Of a stretch of 64,000 bases of DNA, positions 11,767-23,200 are shown one piece after another. Below the pieces are notes generated by a model that was not told the DNA's origin, ran no database searches, and was given only the letters and a program-made list of their open reading frames with translations. Numbering within the stretch: position 1 is the first letter of the stretch; every line of letters starts with the position of its first letter. Made by a program: the position numbers and the translations under genes. Source of the stretch: Histophilus somni (GTDB lineage Bacteria > Pseudomonadota > Gammaproteobacteria > Enterobacterales > Pasteurellaceae); NCBI RefSeq assembly GCF_014202395.1, contig NZ_JACHGQ010000001.1:62001-126000 (forward strand). Reading direction: 5' to 3'.

Positions 11767-12846
11767 ATGAATGTCATACCTCCAACAGCCAGGATTAGTT
11801 CTGTTGCATTAAAACATAATATTCAAGTTATTAAGCAAAAAGCCAAAAACAGTAAAGTCATTGCAATTGTTAAGGCAAATGCTTATGGACATGGTTTGGA
11901 GTTCGTTTCCTCTACTCTACATCATCTGGTTGACTGTTTTGGTGTGGCTAGATTATCGGAAGCATTACGTCTATGTGCTGAAGGTATTACTAAACCTATT
12001 TTATTGTTAGAGGGTTTTTTTTCCGAGGATGATTTGCCAATTATTGCTGTTAATAACATTCAAACAGTTATCCATAATCAAGAACAGCTTTATGAGCTTA
12101 AGAAAGCCAAGTTGCCGAATAAAATTAAAGTATGGTTGAAAATTGACACAGGAATGCATCGTTTAGGTGTAGATCTTGAACAGGTAGAAGACTTTTATCA
12201 GCAACTTGTTCAATGTTCAAATGTAAAAGAAATCGGGTTTTTGAGTCATTTTAGCCGGGCAGATGAATTGATGTGTGGTTATACGGAAATTCAGTTAGAG
12301 CGTTTTTTACAAGTTACCGAGGGTAAACAAGGTGAGCGATCTATTGTTGCCTCATCAGGTATTTTGTTTTGGCAGCAAGCCTATTTAGATTGGATTCGTC
12401 CAGGTATTATTATGTATGGTATCTCGCCGAATAATACGCCTGCTGAGGTTTATGGATTCATTCCGGCTATGACGTTAACTTCTTCATTAATTACTATTAG
12501 AAATCATAAAAAAGGTGAACCTGTGGGGTATGGTGGAAGTTGGATTAGTGAGAGAGATACCAAAATAGGCGTTGTAGCTATTGGGTATGGAGATGGTTAT
12601 CCTCGGGATATGCCTCAAGGTACACCGGTCTATATTAATGGCAGAAAAGTACCAATTGTTGGGCGTGTATCGATGGATATGTTAACGGTAGATCTTGGTA
12701 TTGAAAGTCAAGATAAGGTGGGTGATGAAGTTATTTTATGGGGAAAGGAATTACCTATTGAGGAAATTTCTGCAATTAGCGGGATGATAAGCTATGAACT
12801 TATCACTAAATTAACACCTAGAGTATTGATCGAATATATTGATTAA
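11767..12846 (+). CDS. alr: Alanine racemase
   Basis: This 359-residue pyridoxal-phosphate enzyme makes D-alanine for peptidoglycan. The PLP lysine is Lys36 in VKANAYGHG, and the second catalytic base is Tyr255 in VGYGGSW. The conserved GYGDGYPR and GRVSMDM motifs are present, and the fold is the usual TIM barrel (about 1-230) plus beta domain. It follows dnaB by 16 bp, the standard neighbourhood in Pasteurellaceae and many enterobacteria. No second alanine racemase gene appears in this window, so this is probably the housekeeping enzyme. Confidence 0.96.
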   Translation: MNVIPPTARISSVALKHNIQVIKQKAKNSKVIAIVKANAYGHGLEFVSSTLHHLVDCFGVARLSEALRLCAEGITKPILLLEGFFSEDDLPIIAVNNIQTVIHNQEQLYELKKAKLPNKIKVWLKIDTGMHRLGVDLEQVEDFYQQLVQCSNVKEIGFLSHFSRADELMCGYTEIQLERFLQVTEGKQGERSIVASSGILFWQQAYLDWIRPGIIMYGISPNNTPAEVYGFIPAMTLTSSLITIRNHKKGEPVGYGGSWISERDTKIGVVAIGYGDGYPRDMPQGTPVYINGRKVPIVGRVSMDMLTVDLGIESQDKVGDEVILWGKELPIEEISAISGMISYELITKLTPRVLIEYID

Positions 12847-12870
12847 ATTTTTAAACCATAGAGAGGAAAA

Positions 12871-14523
12871 ATGATGCAAAATATTAATCCAACTCAAACT
12901 AATGCGTGGAAAGCTTTAGAGCAACATCAAAAAGACTTAGATCAAGTTACTATTCAACAACTTTTTGAGCAAGAACCGACTCGATTTAATGACTATTCGT
13001 TAAAATTTGCCGAACAAATTTTAGTGGATTATTCAAAAAATAATATTAATCAACAAACATTATCTTTATTACGTCAGTTAGCTAAAGAATGTGCTTTGAA
13101 TGAAGCAACTGAATCAATGTTTAATGGTGAAAAAATTAATCGTACAGAAAATCGTGCTGTATTACATACCGCACTTCGTAATTGTGCAAATACACCGGTT
13201 TATGTAGATGGTAAAGATGTTATGCCGGAAGTAAATGCAGTGTTGGCGAAAATGAAATCTTTTTGTCAACGTGTTATTTCCGGTGATTGGAAAGGTTACA
13301 CCGGTAAAGCGATTACCGATGTGGTGAATATCGGTATCGGTGGCTCGGATTTAGGCCCTTATATGGTAACGGAAGCATTACGTCCCTATAAAAATCATTT
13401 AACCATGCACTTTGTTTCCAATGTTGATGGAACGCATATAGCGGAGACGTTGAAAAAAGTAAATCCGGAAACAACCTTATTTTTAGTTGCTTCAAAAACT
13501 TTCACAACACAGGAAACTATGACTAATGCGATTTCTGCACGTAAATGGTTTTTAGCAGCTGCACAAGATGAAAGCCAAGTAGCTAAGCATTTCGCTGCAC
13601 TTTCAACCAATGTAAAAGAAGTGGAGAAGTTTGGTATAGATACTCACAATATGTTTGAATTTTGGGATTGGGTAGGCGGTCGTTATTCTTTATGGTCTGC
13701 AATCGGACTTTCTATTGCACTTTCTATTGGGTTTGACAATTTTGAGCAACTATTAGCTGGTGCACATGAAATGGATAAACATTTCCGCACCGCACCAATG
13801 GAACAAAATATTCCGATTACGTTAGCGTTAATTGGTATTTGGAACTGTAATTTCTTAGGTGCTGAAACTGAAGCGATGTTACCTTATGACCAATATTTAC
13901 ATCGTTTTGCAGCTTATTTCCAACAGGGTAATATGGAATCTAACGGTAAATATGTAGATCGCAGTGGTCAAGTGATTAATAATTATCAAACTGGTCCTAT
14001 TATTTGGGGAGAACCTGGCACTAACGGTCAGCACGCATTCTATCAATTAATTCATCAAGGGACGAAGATTATTCCTTGTGATTTTATTGCCCCAGCACAA
14101 ACCCATAATGTGTTGTCAGATCATCATAATAAATTGCTTTCAAATTTCTTTGCACAAACAGAAGCACTCGCTTTTGGTAAAACAAAACAAGAAGTTGAAG
14201 CTGAATTTATTCAAGCAGGGAAGTCCTTAGATGAAGTGAAAAATATTGTACCGTTTAAAATTTTTACCGGTAATAAACCGACAAACAGCATTTTAGTGCA
14301 AAAAATTACGCCATTCACGTTAGGTGCATTAATTGCTATGTACGAACATAAAATTTTTGTACAAGGGGTAATTTTTAATATTTACAGTTTTGATCAATGG
14401 GGAGTTGAATTAGGTAAACAACTTGCTAACCGCATTTTGCCGGAACTGGTTGGAGATGAGCAAATCAATAGTCACGACAGTTCAACCAATGGTTTAATTA
14501 ATCAGTTTAAAGGTTGGCGTTAA
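12871..14523 (+). CDS. pgi: Glucose-6-phosphate isomerase
   Basis: Pgi interconverts glucose 6-phosphate and fructose 6-phosphate. The 550-residue protein carries the family signatures [10 protein letters not shown], the sugar-phosphate loop [11 protein letters not shown], the catalytic Glu in QGNMESNGK and the His in [11 protein letters not shown]. Length matches bacterial Pgi. AGAGAGGAAAA precedes the ATGATG start. It is the last gene of the dnaB-alr-pgi run and is closed by a terminator. One Hin-type uptake sequence (ACCGCACTT) lies in the coding region near 13169. Confidence 0.97.
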   Translation: MMQNINPTQTNAWKALEQHQKDLDQVTIQQLFEQEPTRFNDYSLKFAEQILVDYSKNNINQQTLSLLRQLAKECALNEATESMFNGEKINRTENRAVLHTALRNCANTPVYVDGKDVMPEVNAVLAKMKSFCQRVISGDWKGYTGKAITDVVNIGIGGSDLGPYMVTEALRPYKNHLTMHFVSNVDGTHIAETLKKVNPETTLFLVASKTFTTQETMTNAISARKWFLAAAQDESQVAKHFAALSTNVKEVEKFGIDTHNMFEFWDWVGGRYSLWSAIGLSIALSIGFDNFEQLLAGAHEMDKHFRTAPMEQNIPITLALIGIWNCNFLGAETEAMLPYDQYLHRFAAYFQQGNMESNGKYVDRSGQVINNYQTGPIIWGEPGTNGQHAFYQLIHQGTKIIPCDFIAPAQTHNVLSDHHNKLLSNFFAQTEALAFGKTKQEVEAEFIQAGKSLDEVKNIVPFKIFTGNKPTNSILVQKITPFTLGALIAMYEHKIFVQGVIFNIYSFDQWGVELGKQLANRILPELVGDEQINSHDSSTNGLINQFKGWR

Positions 14524-14541
14524 GATAGGATTGGTTCTTAA

Positions 14542-14573
14542 AATAGCCCCATCAAGATGGGGTTATTTTTTTA
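14542..14573 (+). terminator. Intrinsic terminator between convergent pgi and tilS
   Basis: An 11-bp stem, AATAGCCCCAT paired with ATGGGGTTATT with one G-U pair, has a four-base loop and a following T-run. It overlaps the first bases beyond the tilS stop and may also stop transcription coming from the tilS side. Confidence 0.85.
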
Positions 14574-15854
14574 CTCACAATTATTAAAAAAACCTACCGC
14601 ACTTTTAAATTTATTGCCATAAAAAATCAAGGGAATACGGGTGCGTTGCCATACAGGAACATTATGATCTTGCCAGCATTTTTTCATTTCTTGATGAAAT
14701 CCTTGCGGGAGTTTAACTTTACCGGAATAACGAAAGCGAATTTCTATTTTTTCCTGTGTCAGGGGTAATAAAATCTGTTTATCTTGCCATGTAACCTGCA
14801 AATGCTCATTTTTGGTTAGTAAACAAATTTCACCTAAATTATCCGGTAAATTAATGCATTCGTTAGCTTGAATATCTAGGCGAATATGACTTAAATCTTG
14901 TAATATCGGCGTAGCATAAAGACGTTTTTGATAACGGCGTAAGACCTGATTTCCAAGTCTACATGTCGGATTACGATCCTCTTGTGCTTGAATCATATTT
15001 CTCATAATATTATCCAACTGTATTGTTGAAGGCATCAAAATATGGAGATGTTGTAACCAAGTTCGTAGTAAGGCTTTTTGCTTTAAAATTGAGTAAGTAG
15101 CGAAATTGGCAATGGATAAAGTGCGGTCGAATTTATCGTAAATTTTATTAAATTCATCATTAAGCAATTCATTAATCAGTTGCTGCTGTTCAAAGCAATG
15201 TTGAGCACTACGTTGTACCGCATTATCAATAGATTGCCAACGCTGACGAAGTTTAGGCAAAATATCATTACGTAAAAAGTTACGTTCATAACGATTATCA
15301 GCATTACTTTCATCTTCAATCCAGCTAAGTTTTTCTGTTTTAGCATATTGCTCAAGTTGTTGTCTTGTGCAATGTAAAAGCGGGCGAAAAATAGGCAGAT
15401 TAAAAACAACACTCTGTATTTGCATTGCCCCCAATCCCTGTAAGCCACTGCCACGTTTTAAAGCTAACAAAAAGGTTTCTGTTTGATCTTGTTGATGATG
15501 AGCGGTAACAAGAATTTCGTTGTCTTGTAGATGATTAGCAATCGCTTGATAACGGGCTTCACGAGCATCAGCCTCAATCCCTTTACGAGGATTAATCGTC
15601 ACCTTTTCACACAGAAAAGAAATATCCAGTTGCTGACAAATTTGTCGGCAATGAATAGCCCAGTTATCTGCATTTTGACTTAATCCGTGATGAATATGGA
15701 TTGCCCGTAAGGATAAGTGCGGTTGTTTTTTTCTGAGTTTTGCCAATAAAGATAACAAAACCGTTGAGTCCAGTCCGCCACTAAATCCTAGTAGAAGTTT
15801 AGTATGAGAGGGAAACTGATTTAACTGATTTTGTAACTGTTGTAATAAATCCAT
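14571..15854 (-). CDS. tilS: tRNA(Ile)-lysidine synthase
   Basis: TilS attaches lysine to C34 of the CAU-anticodon tRNA(Ile), converting its reading from AUG to AUA. The 427-residue protein begins with an N-type ATP pyrophosphatase domain whose PP-loop SGGLDS is at residues 25-30. TAHHQQDQTETFLLALKRG and NFLRNDILP lie in the catalytic core. A tRNA-binding helical region and a C-terminal TilS domain (about 350-427) follow. It is the last gene of the minus-strand accA-pdxY-tilS run and meets pgi tail to tail. Confidence 0.94.
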   Translation of the reverse strand: MDLLQQLQNQLNQFPSHTKLLLGFSGGLDSTVLLSLLAKLRKKQPHLSLRAIHIHHGLSQNADNWAIHCRQICQQLDISFLCEKVTINPRKGIEADAREARYQAIANHLQDNEILVTAHHQQDQTETFLLALKRGSGLQGLGAMQIQSVVFNLPIFRPLLHCTRQQLEQYAKTEKLSWIEDESNADNRYERNFLRNDILPKLRQRWQSIDNAVQRSAQHCFEQQQLINELLNDEFNKIYDKFDRTLSIANFATYSILKQKALLRTWLQHLHILMPSTIQLDNIMRNMIQAQEDRNPTCRLGNQVLRRYQKRLYATPILQDLSHIRLDIQANECINLPDNLGEICLLTKNEHLQVTWQDKQILLPLTQEKIEIRFRYSGKVKLPQGFHQEMKKCWQDHNVPVWQRTRIPLIFYGNKFKSAVGFFNNCE

Positions 15855-15892
15855 AGGGATTCCGATCGAAATCTATTGAGCTTGGAAATATT

Positions 15893-15918
15893 AAAAGTAG
15901 GAGTAATAACCCCTACAA
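15893..15918 (-). terminator. Possible terminator after pdxY
   Basis: On the minus strand GTAGG and CCTAC form a 5-bp stem with a roughly ten-base loop, followed by TTTT. The stem is short, so termination may be partial and tilS may still be read from upstream. Confidence 0.4.
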
Positions 15919-15928
15919 TTTAATAAGA

Positions 15929-16789
15929 TTAACCTATTTTTACTGCTTTATATTGGCTTTTCGGATTAACAATCCATTCACGAGCAGCAATAGTTTGAAG
16001 TTCATAGACGCCTGCATTATGTGTTGTTTCCATTACGTCATTTACTGTATTTGCAGTATGTTCAAATGCTTCAACATCCGATTTTCCATTCAGTAGGTTT
16101 GCAAGGAATAATCCAGCGGTTAAATCACCTACGCCAACAGGTTCTTTATTGAAATTATGTAATGGGCGACTGATATGCCAAATACCATCATTATTTGCCA
16201 ATAACATTTCAAATTGTGCAGCATTCTTACCAACACGACTTAAATGTTTAACCAATACTTTTTTCGGACCTTTACTTAGAATCACTTTTACTGCTTCAAT
16301 AGCCTGTTCAAAATTTTCAACCGCTAATCCGCTTAATTCTCTTAGTTCAACTAAATTTGGGGTAATAATATCTGCCTGAGCCATCGCAATTTTAATCAGT
16401 CCTTCTTTAACACCATCTGCAACAACACAGCCTTTATCAGGATGTCCCATCACCGGATCGCACAAATAAATTGCTTTTGGATTACGTTCTTTTACTTTAT
16501 GAAAGGCTTTTATAATTTCTTCTACTTGTTCTGCTGAGCCGATATAACCGGACAGGACAGCATCACATTGATGAAGTTCTCCAATATTATCAATACCTTG
16601 TACAATTTCACCAATTTGTTCTTTGGGAATGACCATGCCGGTCCATTTTCCATATTGTGTATGGTTAGAAAATTGCACTGTATTTAACGCCCAAACATCA
16701 ATGCCTAGCAACTGCATCGGAAATGTTGCTGATTTATTGCCTGCATAGCCATAAACAACGTGAGATTGAATTGAGAGAATATTTTTCAT
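15929..16789 (-). CDS. pdxY: Pyridoxal kinase
   Basis: This 286-residue ribokinase-like enzyme phosphorylates pyridoxal to pyridoxal 5'-phosphate in the salvage pathway. The N terminus ([18 protein letters not shown]) is typical of PdxY/PdxK substrate-binding loops. The nucleotide and catalytic region includes YLCDPVMG and the anion-hole motif [10 protein letters not shown], which carries the catalytic Asp. PdxY and PdxK are related; overall similarity favours PdxY. It lies between accA and tilS on the minus strand, the order also known from Haemophilus influenzae. Confidence 0.9.
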   Translation of the reverse strand: MKNILSIQSHVVYGYAGNKSATFPMQLLGIDVWALNTVQFSNHTQYGKWTGMVIPKEQIGEIVQGIDNIGELHQCDAVLSGYIGSAEQVEEIIKAFHKVKERNPKAIYLCDPVMGHPDKGCVVADGVKEGLIKIAMAQADIITPNLVELRELSGLAVENFEQAIEAVKVILSKGPKKVLVKHLSRVGKNAAQFEMLLANNDGIWHISRPLHNFNKEPVGVGDLTAGLFLANLLNGKSDVEAFEHTANTVNDVMETTHNAGVYELQTIAAREWIVNPKSQYKAVKIG

Positions 16790-16817
16790 TTTTTCTTCCT
16801 ATATAACATATCTATAA

Positions 16818-16850
16818 ATAGAAAAGAGCGGTATAAGACCGCCCTATTTT
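16818..16850 (-). terminator. Possible terminator between accA and pdxY
   Basis: GCGGT and ACCGC pair around a five-base loop, extended by weaker pairs. On the minus strand the hairpin is followed by CTCTTTTC. It lies in the 68 bp between accA and pdxY, so pdxY may have its own promoter or be read through. Confidence 0.5.
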
Positions 16851-16857
16851 TATAAAA

Positions 16858-17811
16858 TTAGCAATAACCATAGCTCATTAATCGTTTGTAACGGCGATCT
16901 AATAAAGTCTCTTGATCTAATTTATCCAAGTCGGCAAGATCGGCTAACAAACGTTTTTTCAGATTATTTGACATAGTGTCATAGTTGCGATGTGCACCTC
17001 CTAAGGGTTCTTCAATTATGCTATCAATTAGTTTTAATTCGTGCAAACGAGAAGCTGTTAAGCCCATTACTTCTGCTGCTGTAGAGGCTTTTTCTGCACT
17101 TTTCCATAAAATCGAGGCACAGCCTTCCGGAGAAATAACGGAGTAAGTACTGTATTGCAGCATATTGATTTTATCACCAACACCGATAGCAAGCGCACCT
17201 CCCGAGCCGCCCTCACCAATTACTGTACAAATGATCGGTACTTTTAACATAGACATTTCACGTAAATTACGTGCAATAGCTTCAGATTGACCTCTTTCTT
17301 CTGCACCGACCCCTGGATAAGCTCCAGGCGTGTCGATGAAAGTAATGATTGGCAACTTGAATCGTTCCGCCATTTGCATTAAACGTAATGCTTTGCGATA
17401 ACCTTCAGGTGCGGGCATACCAAAGTTACGTTTTACTTTTTCTTTAATGCTACGTCCTTTTTGATGACCGATAATCATAACGGGACGTTCCTCTAGACGA
17501 GCCAATCCACCGATAATTGCTTGATCATCAGCAAAAGCACGATCGCCTGCCAGTGTTTGAAAATCTGTAAAAATATGTTCAATATAGTCTAAAGTATAAG
17601 GACGATTAGGGTGGCGAGCCATTTGAGATACCTGCCAAGCATCTAAATTAGCAAAAGTTTTTTGCGTTAGCTCCGCACTTTTCTTTTGTAAACGAGTAAT
17701 TTCATCATCTAAATTAATCTGTTGATCTTGTTGTGAAACTGAACGTAAAGCCTCAATTTTCGCTTCTAATTCAGCGATAGGCAGTTCAAAATCCAAAAAT
17801 TCTTGGCTCAT
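16858..17811 (-). CDS. accA: Acetyl-CoA carboxylase carboxyltransferase subunit alpha
   Basis: AccA is the alpha half of the carboxyltransferase that moves CO2 from biotin to acetyl-CoA, the first committed step of fatty-acid synthesis. The 317-residue protein starts with a coiled-coil segment (about 10-55) and contains [31 protein letters not shown] and the oxyanion-hole [10 protein letters not shown]. The C-terminal [11 protein letters not shown] is also conserved. Length matches E. coli AccA. It heads the minus-strand accA-pdxY-tilS run and is divergent from dinB. Confidence 0.97.
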   Translation of the reverse strand: MSQEFLDFELPIAELEAKIEALRSVSQQDQQINLDDEITRLQKKSAELTQKTFANLDAWQVSQMARHPNRPYTLDYIEHIFTDFQTLAGDRAFADDQAIIGGLARLEERPVMIIGHQKGRSIKEKVKRNFGMPAPEGYRKALRLMQMAERFKLPIITFIDTPGAYPGVGAEERGQSEAIARNLREMSMLKVPIICTVIGEGGSGGALAIGVGDKINMLQYSTYSVISPEGCASILWKSAEKASTAAEVMGLTASRLHELKLIDSIIEEPLGGAHRNYDTMSNNLKKRLLADLADLDKLDQETLLDRRYKRLMSYGYC

Positions 17812-18136
17812 CTGATTTTCCTAAAAATGGTTTAGCACAAAATAACACCGCATTTTAATAACATTTCTATTAAGGTGCAAATGCGTCCTGTATTCTATGC
17901 CTTTTTTGCAAAAAAATCAGTGATTTTGTCAAAAATTTTAGCTGGTAGGACCGTATAGGAAAGAAGGAGAATAAAATGTACAGCTTTCAAAAAAGCATAG
18001 CTAAAAAGACATTACTTGGAGAAAAATAGGTATAAATGATGTTAAATAAGAAAAACAACAAAAAACTGTTTATTTATACAGTAAAAATGTTAGAATACGG
18101 TCAAATTTGAACATTTTAATCGCACTTTTAACAATG
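17812..18136. other. Divergent intergenic region between accA and dinB
   Basis: These 325 bp hold the upstream signals for accA on the minus strand and dinB on the plus strand. The only clear element is the LexA-type box at 18066-18081. A cluster of A-tracts (17935-18065) is present. No small open frame with a ribosome binding site was seen. Confidence 0.6.
18066..18081. promoter_or_regulatory. LexA (SOS) box upstream of dinB
   Basis: CTGT-N8-ACAG with an AT-rich spacer (TTATTTAT) fits the gammaproteobacterial LexA consensus exactly. It lies 55 bp upstream of the dinB ATG, a normal operator position. It implies SOS induction of the polymerase. Confidence 0.88.
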
Positions 18137-19198
18137 ATGTTTCGTAAAATTATTCATATTGATATGGATTGCTTTTATGCATCTATTGAAATAAGAGATA
18201 AACCGGAATTGTATGATAGACCTGTTGCTGTGGGCGGATTGGCTAATCAGCGTGGGGTATTAAGTACTTGTAATTATGTTGCTCGTCAGTTTGGCTTACA
18301 TAGTGCAATGCCAACATCGCAAGCACTGAAACTTTGTCCCGATTTGGTATTATTAGCTGTAAATATGCCTTTATATAAGCAGGTTTCGCAACAAATCCAA
18401 CACATTTTTTTGCGTTATACGGATTTAATTGAACCTTTATCTTTAGATGAGGCTTATTTGGATGTAACGGATTGTCAAAAATGTTCAGGCTCAGCAACGT
18501 GGATTGCAGAAGAAATTAGACAAATCATTACTCAGGAAACGGGATTAACGGCATCTGCCGGTATTGCTCCGTTAAAATTTTTGGCTAAAATTGCTTCAGA
18601 TCAGAATAAGCCCAATGGACAGTTTGTTATTAAGCCTGAAGAAGTTGCAACGTTTATTAGGCAACTTCCACTGAAAAAAATTCCGGGAGTGGGAAAAGTG
18701 ACAACGCAACGATTACAGCAAATGGGATTGGAAACTTGTTCGGATATTCAACAATTTGACTATCATGTTTTAATCGATCGATTTGGTAAAATAGGACATC
18801 GTATTTGGCAATTTAGTCAAGGCATAGATGAACGCCCTGTGCAGTCTCATCGTGAACCTAAATCTATCGGGCTGGAACGAACTTTAATGAAAAATATTTT
18901 GCAGGTTGAACAAGGTATTGAGGTTATTAATAGCCTTTATCCTCTTTTATTGAAACGAATTAAAAAGACTTGTCCTGCTATTCCCTTAGAATGTTTTTGT
19001 AAAATAGGTGTGAAATTAAAATTTTATGACTTCCAAATAACAACATTAGAAAAAAGTGCGGTGAAATGTTCGCAAGAAAATTTTGTAAAACTATTAACTC
19101 AAATTTGGCAACGACATCAAAATCGTTCTGTGCGTTTAGTTGGATTATATGTCAGTATTCCTACAATAATTGAGCAAAAACAAATGAGTTTATGGTAA
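18137..19198 (+). CDS. dinB: DNA polymerase IV (Y family)
   Basis: DinB is an error-prone translesion polymerase. The palm metal-binding residues are in IDMDCFYASIE near the N terminus and SLDEAYLDVT about 100 residues in. The helix-hairpin-helix motif is PGVGKVTTQRL, and the little-finger domain follows. I chose the ATG at 18137 (353 residues, start MFRKIIHIDMD) because it matches family N termini. The ATG at 18134 is equally possible, while a TTG at 18107 would add residues unlike the family. The C terminus extends past the little finger without an obvious beta-clamp motif that I can assign with confidence. Confidence 0.94.
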   Translation: MFRKIIHIDMDCFYASIEIRDKPELYDRPVAVGGLANQRGVLSTCNYVARQFGLHSAMPTSQALKLCPDLVLLAVNMPLYKQVSQQIQHIFLRYTDLIEPLSLDEAYLDVTDCQKCSGSATWIAEEIRQIITQETGLTASAGIAPLKFLAKIASDQNKPNGQFVIKPEEVATFIRQLPLKKIPGVGKVTTQRLQQMGLETCSDIQQFDYHVLIDRFGKIGHRIWQFSQGIDERPVQSHREPKSIGLERTLMKNILQVEQGIEVINSLYPLLLKRIKKTCPAIPLECFCKIGVKLKFYDFQITTLEKSAVKCSQENFVKLLTQIWQRHQNRSVRLVGLYVSIPTIIEQKQMSLW

Positions 19199-19280
19199 CA
19201 AATTTTTTTATTTTACCCTTGAGTTTCAATATTTTGTCCTTATCATAGGCAGGGAATTTTTAATGTAAAGGAACTTTATT

Positions 19281-20147
19281 ATGATGAGAATTTTGCTATT
19301 TTTAGCAACTAACTTTGCCGTTTTATTTGTTTTTAACATTATTTTGACGTTGACCGGTATTCAACGCCAAGATGCGGTGGGATTGTTGATTTTTGCTACT
19401 TTATTTGGTTTTACGGGATCTATTATTTCTTTACTGATGTCAAAATCAATGGCATTACGTTCGGTAAATGGTCAAGTTATTGAACAACCTCGTAATGAAA
19501 CGGAACATTGGTTGCTTCAAACGGTGCATTCACAGGCAGAAAGAGCAGGATTACCTATGCCGACAGTTGCCATTTATCATTCAGCGGATGTAAATGCCTT
19601 TGCAACAGGTGCGACAAAAAAGAATTCACTTGTTGCCGTGAGTACAGGATTACTAAATGCTATGACAAGAGATGAGGCGGAAGCGGTTTTAGCTCACGAA
19701 GTAAGCCATATTAAAAGCGGTGATATGGTAACGATGACTTTGTTGCAAGGCGTATTAAATACGTTCGTCATTTTTATTTCTCGAATGCTGGCAAAAGTTG
19801 TTGCTACAGATCGTGATGGAAATACCAGTCAAGGTATATATTTTATGATTTCAATGGTTCTTGAGCTTGTGTTTGGTGTATTAGCAAGTATGATTGCAAT
19901 GTGGTTTTCTCGCTATCGTGAATTTAAAGCTGATGCCGGTTCAGCGGAATTAGTGGGTAAACATAAAATGATTGCAGCGTTACAACGTTTGAAAACGTTG
20001 CATGAGCCACAAGAAATGGAGGGGCAGCTAGCTGCGTTTGCCATCAATGGAAAACGTGGGGGACTTGCTTCTTTATTCTTAAGTCATCCTCCATTGGAAA
20101 AACGTATTGAAGCATTACGTAATTTAGATAGTTTGAATGGCAAATAA
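19281..20147 (+). CDS. htpX: Membrane zinc protease HtpX
   Basis: HtpX is an inner-membrane M48 metalloprotease that removes damaged membrane proteins. The 288-residue sequence has two N-terminal membrane segments (about 4-25 and 34-53) and two central ones (about 155-175 and 190-212). The zinc motif HEVSH is at residues 139-143, with the third ligand in the [12 protein letters not shown] stretch. Length and layout match E. coli HtpX, including the MMRI start. An AAAGGAA lies 11-12 bp before the start. A terminator follows. Heat-shock or Cpx control is usual elsewhere but is not visible here. Confidence 0.95.
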   Translation: MMRILLFLATNFAVLFVFNIILTLTGIQRQDAVGLLIFATLFGFTGSIISLLMSKSMALRSVNGQVIEQPRNETEHWLLQTVHSQAERAGLPMPTVAIYHSADVNAFATGATKKNSLVAVSTGLLNAMTRDEAEAVLAHEVSHIKSGDMVTMTLLQGVLNTFVIFISRMLAKVVATDRDGNTSQGIYFMISMVLELVFGVLASMIAMWFSRYREFKADAGSAELVGKHKMIAALQRLKTLHEPQEMEGQLAAFAINGKRGGLASLFLSHPPLEKRIEALRNLDSLNGK

Positions 20148-20154
20148 CATGAGA

Positions 20155-20184
20155 ACGGAGCGGAAGATCTGCTCCGTTTTATTT
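20155..20184 (+). terminator. Intrinsic terminator after htpX
   Basis: ACGGAGC pairs with GCTCCGT around a nine-base loop, followed by TTTATTTTT. Confidence 0.82.
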
Positions 20185-20257
20185 TTACATCGGTTTGAAG
20201 GTTTGCAAAAAGAGTTTAGGTTAGGTAAATTAGTCAATATTCTATGTTCTATCGAAG

Positions 20258-23200
20258 ATGCTTAATTTCATGACCAGCTTACAAGATCAATATTCTTCCT
20301 TACACATATCCGTCTTTCAACCTTTTAATCCTATTTCTACTCCGTTAAGTGCGGTCAGTTTAATTGAGGCATCTGCCGGTACAGGAAAAACTCATTCCAT
20401 CGTTTCTCTTTATATTCGCTTGTTATTACAAGCGGGAGAAAATAATTTTTCTCAGGCATTGGAAGTTGATCAAATTTTGGTAGTAACTTATACAGAAATG
20501 GCAACACAAGAGTTAAAGCAACGTATTCGGGAACGTATTTATCAAACAAAACAAGCGTTAATTCAATATCAGCAACATCAAAATAAAACATTACTTGAAG
20601 ATCAATTTCTGCAAGAATTACTGCCTTATATTAAAGACATCGATCTTGCAGTCTATCGTTTAACTTTAGCAGAACGAAATTTGGATATTTCCGCCGTTTC
20701 GACTATTCATAGTTTTTGTCGCCGAGTATTAATGCAATATGCCTTTAATTCGGGGGTACATTTTAATATGGAACTGGTGAGTGATGAATCTGAACTAATT
20801 CAACGTTTGGCAAATGAGCTATGGCGTGAAAATTTTTATCATCAGCCTTTGTCAGTCGCAAACTTCATTTTCAAAAAATTAGGATCGCCGAGGCAACTGG
20901 TATCTTACGTTTATAAATATCTTTCTCAGCCGCCAAAAGTAAATACCCAAAAACCGCACTTATTGGAGATTTCTCTGCAGCAATTTTTACATACTCAAGT
21001 TGAGCCTCAACTTAGTAAAATTCATCAATTTAAACAACGTTGGTTAGAAAATGAAAAAGCGTTAAGAGAGCTTGTCGCTTTAAAAAAATGGCGTAAAGAT
21101 TGGTTTGAAAGTCGTTTTAATAAAATGCGAGTATGGGCAGAAAACGAGGATATTCAGCAACCTGAGGCGGCAAAATATTTTTATCAATTGGAATTAGATA
21201 AAAAAGAACCTTTAGTATCGCATGATTTATTTTCCGAATTGGAAAACTTAGTGACCAATGAAGTTACTCAAATTTCAAATAATTTTTCTGTACTTTTATA
21301 CCATTGTGTTCATGAATTAAATCGTAAAATAATGGATTATAAACTTACGCATCAACAAAAGGGGTTTGATGATCTTTTACGTCTGGTACGCAATGCTTTA
21401 TATCAACCACAAGGAGATAAATTAGCACAACTTATTCGCCATCAATATCCTTTTGCTATGATTGATGAGTTTCAGGATACAGATCAACAGCAATATGATA
21501 TTTTTTATCAAATTTATATTAAAAGTGCGGTGAAAAATACGGGCTTTATTATGATTGGGGATCCTAAACAATCTATTTATAAATTTCGTGGTGCGGATAT
21601 TTTTACCTATCTGAAAGCAACGGAACAAGCACAATATCGATTTAGTTTGGGCGAAAATTGGCGTTCTACACAACCTCTTATTCAGACGATAAATTATCTT
21701 TTTGATTTTCAAGAAAATCCTCCTTTTTTACATGAAAAAATTCCATTTCAACAGGTTGCTAAAGGATTATATTATGACACTCAAGGAAATCTTCTTCCCA
21801 ACCGATTTTGCTTAAATGGGAGAATTGAACCTGCATTAAGAGGTTATTTGACTGACAACAATGACACACAACTTGCTGAAAATTGTGCTTTATCTATTGA
21901 GCAATGGCTACAAAGTGCGGTACAAAATCAAGCTATTTTAGATAACAAACCACTAAAAGCAAAAAATATTGCAGTTTTAGTCAGTAGTTTTACTCAAGCG
22001 GAGAAAATACAAAAAGCCTTAAGGGATAAAGGTATTGCATCAGTTTATCTTTCAGATCGTAGTAACGTTTTTGATAGTATCACTGCAAAAGAACTGTTGC
22101 ATATTTTACGAGCTTGTTTAAATCCGTTAAATGAAAATAATATTTTAAATGCGTTGAGTACCGCTCTTTTTGCTAAAACCGGTGCAGAAATATTCCAAAT
22201 TAAGCAAGATGAGAACTTATGGGAAAACTGTGTTGAGCGATTTATTGCCTACCAACAACAATGGCACAGGCAGGGTATTTTACCTATGTTGCATCATTTA
22301 TTTGCAGTTGAAAAAATTAATGAAAATTTACAAATGATGGAACAAGGTGAGAGAAAAATGACTGATTTGTGGCATTTAAGTGAGTTATTGCAACAGGCTA
22401 CCCGTTTAAATGATACCGAGTCCTCCTTAGTTCGTTGGTTTGAGAAACAGATTCAAGGCGAAGAACGTTTGGAAGAACAAATTCGGTTAGAAAGTGATCG
22501 AGAATTAGTCAAGATTGTTACATTACATAAATCCAAAGGGCTTGCTTATGATTTAGTTTGGATTCCTTTTATTTGTAAGCCGTCCCTATTCCGAGATAAT
22601 GCCATTAATACTTATTATGATGAAAATCAAGAACAAGTGTTATGGGATATGGATAAGCAACATTCCGATGAAATTGAAAAAGAGCGTATGGCGGAAGATA
22701 TCCGTTTACTCTATGTTGCACTTACTCGAGCGAAATATCAGATTGTTATTAATCTTCCTCGCGTTTTTGAGAAAAAATGGAATGCGTTACTTTATGTATT
22801 AACTAAGGGACAAATTGGTGTAAATAAAAGAATTGATGATGAATATGATGCAAAAAAATTGTTAAGTCCAATAATTGAGGAATTAGGTGAACAATGTGTT
22901 GAAATAGAGGAAGATAAAAAATTATTAGTAAGGAGAAATGAGTATATTACAGTGCAACAGGCATTGTCGCCGGTTGAAGCGGAAGAATTTCATGGCAAGA
23001 TTGAGCGTAATTGGACTGTAACAAGTTTTACTGAAATGACCTACCGTCATCAACGTAACAGATCTTTAAGTTCTCGACAAAAAGCACTGCAGATTGAAAT
23101 ATCCGGAGTTTTTGATCAAGCAAGAGATTATGATGTGAAAGAAAATGGTCATGATATGTCAGCGTCTTTTGATATGAAGTTGAGTGCAGACTCTGATTAT

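Noticed and set aside
18107-18136. Longer dinB start at a TTG
   Set aside because: It adds residues unlike the family. The ATG at 18137 gives the normal DinB start.
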